Shown piece after piece: positions 8,402 through 16,045 of a stretch of DNA of 64,000 nt. This DNA is from Bacteroides propionicigenes (GTDB taxonomy: Bacteria > Bacteroidota > Bacteroidia > Bacteroidales > Bacteroidaceae), in the NCBI RefSeq assembly GCF_018390535.1, contig NZ_JAHBBW010000009.1, forward strand, positions 102,838-166,837, given 5' to 3'. The stretch's first letter is position 1. Each line of letters opens with the position of its first letter. The position numbers were made by a program, and so were the translations under genes. The notes under the pieces were generated by a model. It did not search any database. It worked only from the letters and a program-made list of their open reading frames with translations, and was not told the DNA's origin.

Positions 8402-9172
8402 ATGAAGACAAGAATTGTTTTATCAATAGTCATGCTTTTCTCCCTGCTGGGGGCAAAAGCACAGGAGACGGTGGAAACAAAGATATTTCCCACCAACCAG
8501 ATTATCGCACCGCACCGGATTGAGGTGACTTTCCAGAAAACCGTGCATATCCTTTTCCCTTCCGAAGTGAAATATGTGGATCTGGGTTCGTTTGACATCA
8601 TAGCGGACAAGGCGACGGGAGCGGAAAACGTGGTACGCATCAAGGCGGCGGTAAAAGGCTTTGAGGGGGAAACCAACTTCTCCGTCATCACTGCCGACGG
8701 CTGTTTCTATTCCTTTAATGTGGTTTACAAGGACGAACCGGCACAACTCTCTATCGAGATGGAGGACTGGCTCCGGGACAATCCCGAAGGCGGCATTGCC
8801 GGTGACCGCATGTTCGTGAAGCTGAAGGAACTCGGTGGGGAGACACCGCTGGTGGTGAACCGCATCATGTACACGCTGTACAAGAAGAACAAAAGGGACA
8901 TCAGGCACATCGGCTGCAAGAAGTACGGCATACAGACACTGCTCAAGGGAATTTATATCAACAACGACCTGCTGTACCTGCATACATCCGTACGCAACAG
9001 GTCGGACATATCGTTTGACATCGACTATATCCGTTTTAAAGTCATCGACAAGAAAGTGGCGAAACGTACCGCCATGCAGGAGAACTTCATCGAGCCGGTA
9101 AGGACGTATAACCGCCTGACGACGGTGGACGGAAGCTGTTTCAATATAGATGTAATCTGTCCTTTCAGCTGA
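8402..9172 (+). pseudogene. traN: TraN, VirB9-like protein, truncated at 3' end by a junction
   Basis: The frame has a signal peptide (MKTRIVLSIVMLFSLLGAKA) and the conserved TraN body (ETKIFPTNQIIAPHRIEVTF and following), a VirB9-like protein that pairs with TraM at the outer membrane. Homology runs to about TYNRLTTVDG (bases 9102-9132). The last dozen codons, SCFNIDVICPFS, come from the antisense of the neighbouring sensor kinase gene, not from traN. Complete TraN proteins of this family are longer by roughly 50-80 residues, so the C-terminal part is missing. The break marks the end of the conjugative element in this sequence. Confidence 0.85.
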
Positions 9173-12100
9173 TTGGCATTGATAGGTTTTGCCATATAGG
9201 CATCAAAACCGTTCTCCATGACTTTCTGCTCGTCAGATGCATAGGCAAAGGCTGTAACAGCTATAATGGGTACTTGTGTAGATAGCTTGCGTATTTCCCT
9301 GGTAGCTTCATAGCCGTTCATAACAGGCATGTTGATGTCCATGAGGATAAGTTGCGGTGCATATGTCTTGAACATTGCAACAGCTTCTTCGCCATTCCAA
9401 GCATGGATCAGATTGTAGTCTTTTTTGAGGATTGATTCTATCAGACGGTAATTGCTATCATGATCTTCGGCTATCAGGATAGTGATTTTTTGTTGTTTCA
9501 TCTTGATAGGCTCTGTTTTTACCTCCTGCTGTCTGATGTGGGTGGAGGGAGTGTAGGGCAGGGTAAACCAGAAGGTGGAGCCTTCTCCCGACTTGGATTG
9601 TAGCCCAATATTGCCACCCATATGTTGTACAAGGGTTTGGCAGATAGAAAGTCCAAGCCCTGTACCTTGGGCAAAGTTATTCAGCTTCACGAAGCGGCCG
9701 AATACGTCTTTCTGTTTGTCATCGGGAATACCGCAACCGGTATCGGTAACATAGAAATAGAGTGTCTTGCCGCGCTTTTCGTAGCCAAAGCGGATGCTGC
9801 CCGTGTCAGTGAATTTGATGGCATTAGTTACCAGATTGATGATGATTTGAGAAATACGGTTACGTTCGGCATAAATATGACAATCGGGCAGGCGGGACTC
9901 GAAGATAAGTTCCACATTTTTTTCCGGTGACAGTTTCAGGCGAAGTGCGCTTTCCAATTCTGTCATTACCCGGTTTAGGTCGAAGTCTGTATTGACAAAT
10001 TCCATTGTGCCGGCTTCAATCTTGGAAAGGTCGAGGATATCGCTAATCAATTGTAATAACAAAGCGTTGTTGTTTTCGATGATACTGACATATTCCTGTT
10101 TTTCCTTTTCTTCTTCGGTGGAAGCCAGTATGCCGGAAAATCCGACAATGGCATTGAGTGGAGTGCGTATCTCGTGGCTCATATTGGCAAGGAAAGCCGA
10201 CTTGAGACGATTAGATTCTTCTGCCCGGTTTTTGGCAGAGATAAGGTCGGTCTCCATTCGTTTTCTTTCGGTGATGATTAAAGAAGAACCTATCAGCGTA
10301 AGCGGTTCACCTTTCTCATCGTAACTCTCTATTGCTGCTTGGGCTTCTACCCAGTCTATTTGTTTGCATCCGTTGATGCGGTTGATAACTCGGTATTCTT
10401 CTTTGACCTTTGTGGTACGTTTCGCTATCAGATCGGCATATGCTTTTTTTACCTTTGGCAGGTCTTCCTTATGTATTTTGGCAAAGTACATATGATCTGG
10501 AACGGAAAGCTGCTCTTCATTGGAACCGATGTTTTCATGGTTTAGCTCAATGGGTTTGTTTACGTCACAAAGTATGGTGTGAGTCTGCAAATTCCATTTC
10601 CAAGGTACGATATTGGCTATGTCGAGTGCCATGGATAGTTTATGGTTGATGGAACTTAACTGCATTTGTGCGCGATGCAATTCGGTGCTGTCCAGACAGA
10701 AAATATCCATGTGGCGTTCGTCGCTGTAAGCATTTATCACAATGTCGTAGAAAGCGTTATCTTCTTTAGAATAGTAGGAGAAGGTTACAGAACGTTTTTC
10801 CTTTAAGGCGATGTTCATGAAATAGAGGAAATGTGTCATGGATTGCGGGAATATTTCACTTCCCAGTTTTCCGATGACTTTGTCGCGCCGGAGGATTTTT
10901 TCTTCAAATTGCCTGTTTACATCAATAAAGCGGGTCTCTACGATTTGTCCGTTTTCATCTTTAATTAACTCTTCCAGTTGATAGATAATAGGCATATTAT
11001 TTATCAGGGTATAGTATTTGGTGGCAGTATCCAACTCATTCTGCTGAAGTTTTTTCATTTTTTTGAGCACGAGCAGGCGGTGGTGTTGGAAAGCTAACAT
11101 GAGAATAATGATAACACAGATACAGATTATGATGATGTATTCGTATTGTTCCCAAAAGGTGGGTGGCATATTATAAAATACTGTATTTTTAGGGCAGCGT
11201 TTGGGGTCGAGGTTAAGTTGCTTCAGTGAGTTGTAATTGAAAGTGGGAACCCCATCGGTGGCATAATAAAAAGGAATGTTGCGTGCGGCTTTTCCGTTCA
11301 ATATCTCCTGAATGGTAGAAAGCATTTGTTTGATAAAGGCCTTTTCGTCGTAAAAATATCCACCAACGAAACCGGTTGCGTCTTTAATGCCTACTGTTCT
11401 GGAAGAGAACAGGGGAATGGAGGAAGTCGCGATGATGCGATGAGAGTTGTTGACCATTATCGTATTGTCCTTGTAGTCTTGTTTCCGAAACCATGAGGTG
11501 TACAAGATGCCGGTGGTTTGGGTATTCACTTTGTTGAGAATAGTAAACAAACTGTCGGTAGTGACGTCTTTGGCGGATATGAAATCGTATGACAGTTCCG
11601 GATGTTTGTTCCGGATGACTTCCGAAATATCATAATTGTTTTGCTGGCAGATATAAGTTTCGTCCCCGATATACATGAGTTTGTTCATTTTCGGAATCAT
11701 GTGTTCCATGAGACGGATATTCTCTTCTATATGGTTGCTGGCGTGCATTAGGGTCAGGTTCATGCGTCCTTGCATACTTTTTAGCGGAATGCGCATTTCC
11801 GGTGATAAGGCATATCCGTCGGCTACACAGTCCTCCGGACCTGTATAGTCTCGTTCTCCGCATAAAAGCATTGGGATATCCGGCCATTGTTTGTTCAACT
11901 CGTCACATAGAATGAAACTGGCACATCCTATGAAGACTATTAAGCTGGGTGATTGGTTGGAAAGTTCTTTGCGTATTTTCTTTTTATAGCTTTTGAAGTC
12001 TTTTGTGTCTTGCAAAGTGAGCATCTTCAGGTGTGCGGTATAGGCTCCCATATCACCGTGACGGGACGCTAAATTTACTATCGGGAGAATGAGACTGTTA

Positions 12101-12237
12101 CTCCATGGATTGGCATCGGAGTATGTGTTGACGATTAGAATGTGATTTATTTTTTTGTCTCCTTTGTTGGCGTACGAAGACACGGATTGTGTCAGTAAAC
12201 AAAGTAAAATAGTTACTGCTTGAATGAATTCTCTCAT
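9025..12237 (-). CDS. Hybrid sensor histidine kinase/response regulator, new C-terminal tail
   Basis: A 1070-residue protein with a signal peptide (1-23), a periplasmic region resembling ABC-type substrate-binding proteins (about 30-320), a transmembrane helix (about 366-384), PAS-like regions (about 405-660), HisKA with phospho-acceptor His688 in SHEIRTP, HATPase with Asn805 and DTGCGIP at 832-838, and a receiver domain with Asp967 and Lys1017. All signature residues are present. The receiver domain is essentially complete at ILKQ (about residue 1034). The following 36 or so residues are translated from the antisense of traN and are not native, so the natural stop has been lost at the junction near 9132. 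The kinase may still work. Its ligand is unknown. Confidence 0.88.
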   Translation of the reverse strand: MREFIQAVTILLCLLTQSVSSYANKGDKKINHILIVNTYSDANPWSNSLILPIVNLASRHGDMGAYTAHLKMLTLQDTKDFKSYKKKIRKELSNQSPSLIVFIGCASFILCDELNKQWPDIPMLLCGERDYTGPEDCVADGYALSPEMRIPLKSMQGRMNLTLMHASNHIEENIRLMEHMIPKMNKLMYIGDETYICQQNNYDISEVIRNKHPELSYDFISAKDVTTDSLFTILNKVNTQTTGILYTSWFRKQDYKDNTIMVNNSHRIIATSSIPLFSSRTVGIKDATGFVGGYFYDEKAFIKQMLSTIQEILNGKAARNIPFYYATDGVPTFNYNSLKQLNLDPKRCPKNTVFYNMPPTFWEQYEYIIIICICVIIILMLAFQHHRLLVLKKMKKLQQNELDTATKYYTLINNMPIIYQLEELIKDENGQIVETRFIDVNRQFEEKILRRDKVIGKLGSEIFPQSMTHFLYFMNIALKEKRSVTFSYYSKEDNAFYDIVINAYSDERHMDIFCLDSTELHRAQMQLSSINHKLSMALDIANIVPWKWNLQTHTILCDVNKPIELNHENIGSNEEQLSVPDHMYFAKIHKEDLPKVKKAYADLIAKRTTKVKEEYRVINRINGCKQIDWVEAQAAIESYDEKGEPLTLIGSSLIITERKRMETDLISAKNRAEESNRLKSAFLANMSHEIRTPLNAIVGFSGILASTEEEKEKQEYVSIIENNNALLLQLISDILDLSKIEAGTMEFVNTDFDLNRVMTELESALRLKLSPEKNVELIFESRLPDCHIYAERNRISQIIINLVTNAIKFTDTGSIRFGYEKRGKTLYFYVTDTGCGIPDDKQKDVFGRFVKLNNFAQGTGLGLSICQTLVQHMGGNIGLQSKSGEGSTFWFTLPYTPSTHIRQQEVKTEPIKMKQQKITILIAEDHDSNYRLIESILKKDYNLIHAWNGEEAVAMFKTYAPQLILMDINMPVMNGYEATREIRKLSTQVPIIAVTAFAYASDEQKVMENGFDAYMAKPINANQLKGQITSILKQLPSTVVRRLYVLTGSMKFSCMAVRFATFLSMTLKRI

Positions 12238-12278
12238 GTCTTCTTTTATAAGTTCATTTAATGTGAGTTAAAATTAAG

Positions 12279-12310
12279 CAAAAGTATGTATAATTTGTCG
12301 GACGGACAAA
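12279..12310 (-). promoter_or_regulatory. Bacteroides promoter for the sensor kinase
   Basis: On the minus strand a -7 box TACTTTTG (12279-12286) and a -33 box TTTG (12307-12310) are separated by 20 bp, the spacing of the Bacteroides primary sigma factor. The transcript would start about 35 nt before the kinase start at 12237. Confidence 0.7.
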
Positions 12311-12345
12311 GGAAATAGAATAAATAATGGGGGAGAATATAAATA

Positions 12346-12378
12346 AAGCGAAGTGACGACATAGGTCTCACTCCGCTT
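12346..12378 (-). terminator. Probable terminator after the NigD-like gene
   Basis: An 11-bp inverted repeat with one mismatch (12346-12356 and 12368-12378) lies downstream of the NigD-like gene on the minus strand and is followed there by a T-rich stretch. The T tract is weak, so termination strength is uncertain. Confidence 0.5.
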
Positions 12379-12417
12379 CTATAAAAAGGAATTGAAAAGA
12401 GTGTTTCACAGGATAGA

Positions 12418-13122
12418 TTAGTTTTCGTCTTTTTTAAAGTCGATAGTTATGTAACGTTCTCCGTCATACAAACTTTTTACACGGATATTGAGTCCGGTTT
12501 TGCCAACTATTTGGTCAGCTATCTTGTCCAATTTGAAAGAAACCAGCCCTTGTCCCGGTCTGAGGGGAGCGTCATCATAAGCATTTTGGCGGAACTCTAG
12601 TGTGATGTATCCTTCTTTGTCGTTCTTGCCATCGGAACTCTCGTTTACTATCAGGTTTAGCATATGCTTCTTTTCATCATCGCCACTGTGGTATAGTTGG
12701 TACTGGATGTTCAAGTAATTGTCGGTAATCCACATATTGGTTATGTTGATTCGGTCGTCACCGATGCTGTCGGCTTTTTCGGCAGGCATAAAGTAGATGT
12801 CTTTGGTGAGGATATTTTCTACGTGATTGATTTTCGCATTATAATCGTATCCGTTTACTTTTTCGTCGAGCAAATTGAAGTACACAAAAGCGCGTTGCCC
12901 TTCTATCAATGTGTAGTTGTTGATTTGTGCGGTGTCACCGGGAAACATCTTGGTTCCTTCATCGAGTGCAAAGTAATAATCTTTTCCGTCGACGATTCGT
13001 ACAGTGCCGATAGTGAGTGATGAACGGTTGCTATCATCCCAGTCGTCCAAACAGGATTGCAACGTGGGCATGGCTATGAACAATAGTAGAAATGCGGCTA
13101 ATGTTGTTCTTAACTTTTTCAT
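12418..13122 (-). CDS. NigD-like lipoprotein
   Basis: A 234-residue protein with a lipoprotein signal ending MPTLQSC (lipid Cys24), followed by a NigD-type beta-rich region (SSLTIGTVRIVDGKDYYFAL). NigD-like proteins are surface or periplasmic lipoproteins of Bacteroidales, named from a bacteriocin cluster, with no established biochemical role. It stands alone between the sensor kinase and the divergent sigma factor gene. Nothing in the sequence ties it to immunity or a bacteriocin here. Confidence 0.75.
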   Translation of the reverse strand: MKKLRTTLAAFLLLFIAMPTLQSCLDDWDDSNRSSLTIGTVRIVDGKDYYFALDEGTKMFPGDTAQINNYTLIEGQRAFVYFNLLDEKVNGYDYNAKINHVENILTKDIYFMPAEKADSIGDDRINITNMWITDNYLNIQYQLYHSGDDEKKHMLNLIVNESSDGKNDKEGYITLEFRQNAYDDAPLRPGQGLVSFKLDKIADQIVGKTGLNIRVKSLYDGERYITIDFKKDEN

Positions 13123-13252
13123 AAGTAGAGGTTTTGTTTTATAGATTCTATAATTTAGATTTTGTATTCAGAAAATGCCGAATTTGGATGAATACTGCTT
13201 AATGAGATTGTTAAAGAAGATAAAGAATGAATTTCTTATCTGTCGGATGCAG

Positions 13253-13260
13253 TATTTTTG
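13253..13260 (+). promoter_or_regulatory. Candidate -7 box of the sigma factor operon
   Basis: TATTTTTG at 13253-13260 matches the Bacteroides -7 consensus TAnnTTTG. The -33 element is weak (TTTC at 13232-13235). The leader to the ATG at 13303 would be about 35 nt. Confidence 0.5.
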
Positions 13261-13302
13261 TGCCCGTTGCATTTATAAGGTAAACACGTGTTGAAAGAGA
13301 GA

Positions 13303-13851
13303 ATGGAAGAACAGGTATTGGCAGAACGCTGTAGGCAAGGAGACAATCTTGCCCGCAAAGAACTGTATGAACAATATGCGGGGCGGATGCTCAGCGTATG
13401 TTTGCGTTATGCCGGTGACCGGGAGACTGCGCAAGACCTGATGCATGACGGCTTTCTGAAACTATTCGACTCTTTCGATAAGTTCACTTGGCGTGGAGAA
13501 GGTTCTTTGCGGGCTTGGATGGAACGTGTGATGGTGAATACGGTATTGCAGTATTTGCGGAAGAATGATGTGATGAACCAGTCCGCTGCCTTGGACGATG
13601 TCCCGGAGACGTATGAAGAACCGGATGCTTCGGCAGTGGATACTATTCCTCAAAAGGTATTGATGCAGTTTATCGGTGAACTTCCTGCCGGCTATCGTAC
13701 CGTATTTAACCTTTTTGTTTTTGAAGATAAATCTCATAAAGAGATAGCCCAACTGCTGGGTATCAATGAAAAGTCATCGGCTTCGCAGTTAGTTCGTGCT
13801 AAAGCTGCTTTGGCGGTTAAGGTAAAGGAGTGGATGAGAAAGAACGCATAA
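13303..13851 (+). CDS. ECF-type RNA polymerase sigma factor
   Basis: A 182-residue protein with sigma region 2 (KELYEQYAGRMLSVCLRYAG to LRAWMERVMVNTVLQYLRK) and sigma region 4 (PAGYRTVFNLFVFEDKSHKEIAQLLG), the two-domain layout of ECF sigma factors. It is predicted to direct transcription of a small regulon, probably an envelope response. GTG 13288 is an alternative start, but ATG 13303 gives the usual MEEQVLAERCRQGD beginning. Its stop codon touches the start of the next gene (TAAATG), so the two are coupled. The partner gene has the features of an anti-sigma/outer-membrane protein. Confidence 0.85.
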   Translation: MEEQVLAERCRQGDNLARKELYEQYAGRMLSVCLRYAGDRETAQDLMHDGFLKLFDSFDKFTWRGEGSLRAWMERVMVNTVLQYLRKNDVMNQSAALDDVPETYEEPDASAVDTIPQKVLMQFIGELPAGYRTVFNLFVFEDKSHKEIAQLLGINEKSSASQLVRAKAALAVKVKEWMRKNA

Positions 13852-15168
13852 ATGAAGAAACGTATGGAAGATGAATTGTGGATGCGAAAGATAAAGGAAC
13901 GGTTGGAGGATTATTCCGAGCCGTTACCCGTTTCGGGTTGGGAACGGCTTGAAAAGGATTTGTCCGCTTCTAAGCCACCGGTAGTTGTGCAACGGCGTAT
14001 CATTCCTTTCCGTCGCTGGACTGTAGCTGCAGCTGCGGTGCTGTTGGTTGCAGTGTCATCAGTCAGCGTATGGTTACTTCAGAGTCCTATGGGGGAAGAA
14101 GTGCGGAGTACGGCTGTGCCGGCTTTAGCGGCTGTTCCGGACAAACTGCCTGAGCAACAAACTCCTGCAATGCAAACGGAAATTACAGAACCTGGCTATC
14201 GCGTGCAAAAACAAGTGGCGGCAACAGGTGTGCACCACCGTACTTTACTGGCACAACAATTGCACGTAGCAAGCGAAACCGGACAGAATACAGAAGAGCA
14301 ACCTTTGACTGCCCGGCAAGAAATGCAGGGAGATGTGCAGGAGCAAACAGTACAGGAAGAGACCGGGGATGTAGCAGTGAAAGATAGCCGTACGGAGAAC
14401 CGGCAGGTTGAGAGGCGCCGCCCGTCCAGCAAGGATAAATTACAGTTACCGGTTGGAAATACGAAAAAAGAAAAGTCACGTGGTTGGTCGGTGGGATTGG
14501 CTGTGGGAAATACGGGCGGACTGATGTCGGGAAATAATATCAGTGAAGGCAGTTTCATACAAAGCGATGCAGACTTCGGTTATTCCGGTGGAAAAGTAGA
14601 CCTTAGTACAGTAGCTAACGGGATTTTAGCTGTTCCTGAAGGGCAGGAACTTGTCTTCAAGAACGGAATGCCATATTTGTTGAAAAATAAGGATCAGATA
14701 GTGGATGTAGACCATAAGCAGCCTTTGTCTTTCGGTTTCTCTGTACGTAAAGGACTTGCAAAAGGATTCTCGGTAGAGACAGGCTTGACATATACGTATC
14801 TCGCTTCGGATGTAAAGTTCGCCGGAAGTTCGGAAAAGCTCAGCCAAAAACTACATTATCTGGGCATTCCTCTGCGGGCAAACTGGAACTTTGTGGATAG
14901 GAAAGCTTTTGTTATGTATGTTTCTGCCGGTGGTGCTATGGAGAAATGTATCTATGGCAAGATAGGCAGCCAAAGTGAAACAGTGAAACCGTTGCAGTTT
15001 TCTGTAATGGGAGCTGTGGGTGCACAATATAATATAAGTAACAGAGTAGGTATCTATGTGGAACCGGGGGTGTCTTACTTCTTTGATGACGGCTCTGATA
15101 TTCAAACCATAAGAAAGGAAAATCCCTGTAATTTCACTTTGCAGGGCGGGATACGGTTGACATACTGA
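13852..15168 (+). CDS. Anti-sigma-like protein fused to an outer-membrane beta-barrel domain
   Basis: A 438-residue protein. Residues 1-52 are cytoplasmic in character (MKKRMEDELWMRKIKERLED), followed by one transmembrane helix (about 53-72, WTVAAAAVLLVAVSSVSVWL). A low-complexity Gln/Glu-rich linker (about 80-200) leads to a C-terminal region (about 205-438) with alternating strands and aromatic residues like PorT/OmpA-family barrels (SVGLAVGNTGGLMSG, GYSGGKVDLS). The N-terminal part is placed as in anti-sigma factors and the gene is coupled to the sigma gene. It probably holds the sigma factor at the inner membrane. Whether the barrel-like part really inserts in the outer membrane is not shown by the sequence. 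Confidence 0.75.
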   Translation: MKKRMEDELWMRKIKERLEDYSEPLPVSGWERLEKDLSASKPPVVVQRRIIPFRRWTVAAAAVLLVAVSSVSVWLLQSPMGEEVRSTAVPALAAVPDKLPEQQTPAMQTEITEPGYRVQKQVAATGVHHRTLLAQQLHVASETGQNTEEQPLTARQEMQGDVQEQTVQEETGDVAVKDSRTENRQVERRRPSSKDKLQLPVGNTKKEKSRGWSVGLAVGNTGGLMSGNNISEGSFIQSDADFGYSGGKVDLSTVANGILAVPEGQELVFKNGMPYLLKNKDQIVDVDHKQPLSFGFSVRKGLAKGFSVETGLTYTYLASDVKFAGSSEKLSQKLHYLGIPLRANWNFVDRKAFVMYVSAGGAMEKCIYGKIGSQSETVKPLQFSVMGAVGAQYNISNRVGIYVEPGVSYFFDDGSDIQTIRKENPCNFTLQGGIRLTY

Positions 15169-15169
15169 T

Positions 15170-15199
15170 TAAATTGAGAATTTTTTAATTCTCAATTTA
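15170..15199. terminator. Bidirectional terminator
   Basis: A perfect 13-bp inverted repeat (15170-15182 and 15187-15199) with T/A tracts lies between two convergent genes. The right arm contains the stop codon of pflA. It can serve both directions. Confidence 0.75.
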
Positions 15200-15917
15200 C
15201 TACTACTGTCGGAAAGTATTCTTTAAAGAGTTTCTCTGCCTGTTCCAACTGTTCCGGAGTGTTCTCTATCACTTCTTTCAGTTGGTAATCCCAACCCATT
15301 GCTTCGTATTTATGTACTCCAAGTCGGTGGTAAGGAAGTATTTCTACTCGTTGTATGCTTTGATATTTGCCAAGCTGTTTACCCATACTGCGTATATCCT
15401 CCTCGAAATCACTATATCCCGGCACCAAGACATAACGTAACCAGAAAGGGTGGCCTTGTTGTTCCAGCCGGGCGGCGGTGCGTAAGGTTTGTTCGTTGCT
15501 GCGTCCGGTCAGGGTGCGGTGGCGTTCGGAATTGAACTCTTTAATGTCGAGCAGTACCAAGTCTGTCAGGCTGAACAGTTCCTCCACTTTTTCATTCCAA
15601 ATGCCGCCATTGGTATCAAGACAGATATGGATGCCGTTGGCTTTTAAATCCTTAAACAAAGGTACCAATGCCTCAGCCTGTAAGGTAGGTTCTCCGCCGG
15701 AGAAAGTAATTCCTCCCTTCTTCCCAAAGAACGCTTTTTGGCTGATTGCCATTTGCAGAATTTCATCGGGTGGAGTGGGGTTACCGCCCTTTACGTCTAT
15801 GGTATCGGGGTTGGCGCAGTACAGGCAACGGAAAGGGCAGCCTTGAAGGAAAACGACGAGCCGTAATCCCGGGCCGTCGAAAGTGCCCATTGATTCGTAT
15901 GAATGAACATTAATCAT
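15192..15917 (-). CDS. pflA: Pyruvate formate-lyase activating enzyme
   Basis: A 241-residue radical SAM protein with the C-x3-C-x2-C motif (CPFRCLYC) near the N-terminus, and family motifs GGEPTLQ and LDTNGG. It installs the glycyl radical on pyruvate formate-lyase using S-adenosylmethionine. The start MINVHSYESMG (15917) is chosen because it begins the conserved region; the longer frame to 16010 reads into a repeat. pflB lies just upstream on the same strand, separated by about 130 bp containing a large imperfect inverted repeat. Both genes belong to anaerobic pyruvate metabolism. Confidence 0.92.
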   Translation of the reverse strand: MINVHSYESMGTFDGPGLRLVVFLQGCPFRCLYCANPDTIDVKGGNPTPPDEILQMAISQKAFFGKKGGITFSGGEPTLQAEALVPLFKDLKANGIHICLDTNGGIWNEKVEELFSLTDLVLLDIKEFNSERHRTLTGRSNEQTLRTAARLEQQGHPFWLRYVLVPGYSDFEEDIRSMGKQLGKYQSIQRVEILPYHRLGVHKYEAMGWDYQLKEVIENTPEQLEQAEKLFKEYFPTVVVN

Positions 15918-15931
15918 AATCGAAGGTCTAT

Positions 15932-16039
15932 AATTAAAAATGAAGGATGAAGAATTAAAAATGAAGAATCTTGCTACATCCTGCAGATACACCGCATGGC
16001 AATTCTTCATTCTTAATTTTTAATTCTTCATTCTTAATT
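15932..16039. repeat. AT-rich inverted repeat between pflA and pflB
   Basis: Two arms of about 38 nt (15932-15969 and 16002-16039), each built from two copies of an AATTAAAAATGAAG-like unit, face each other in the pflB-pflA gap. The resulting hairpin could reduce readthrough from pflB into pflA or stabilise the pflB message. It may also be a family of dispersed intergenic repeat. Confidence 0.6.
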
Positions 16040-16045
16040 AACGTA

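Larger units (their letters stand above)
1..9132 (+). mobile_element. Fragment of a CTnDOT-family conjugative element (tra operon)
   Basis: The genes run in the order radical SAM, traE, traF, traG, small DUF3876-like gene, traI, traJ, traK, traL, traM, traN, all on the plus strand with short gaps or overlaps, as in the transfer operon of CTnDOT-like Bacteroides elements. Base composition is clearly richer in G+C than the sequence after about 9132. traN is cut short at its 3' end and the expected traO, traP and traQ are absent, so the fragment cannot encode a full mating apparatus from this locus. Several genes carry in-frame TGA codons. The left part of the element lies outside the window, and no integrase or attachment repeat is seen at the right break. 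Confidence 0.9.

Noticed and set aside
9100..9172. Junction as the natural right end of the conjugative element
   Set aside because: It lies inside traN, without direct repeat, integrase or terminal genes, so it is a break and not an attachment site.
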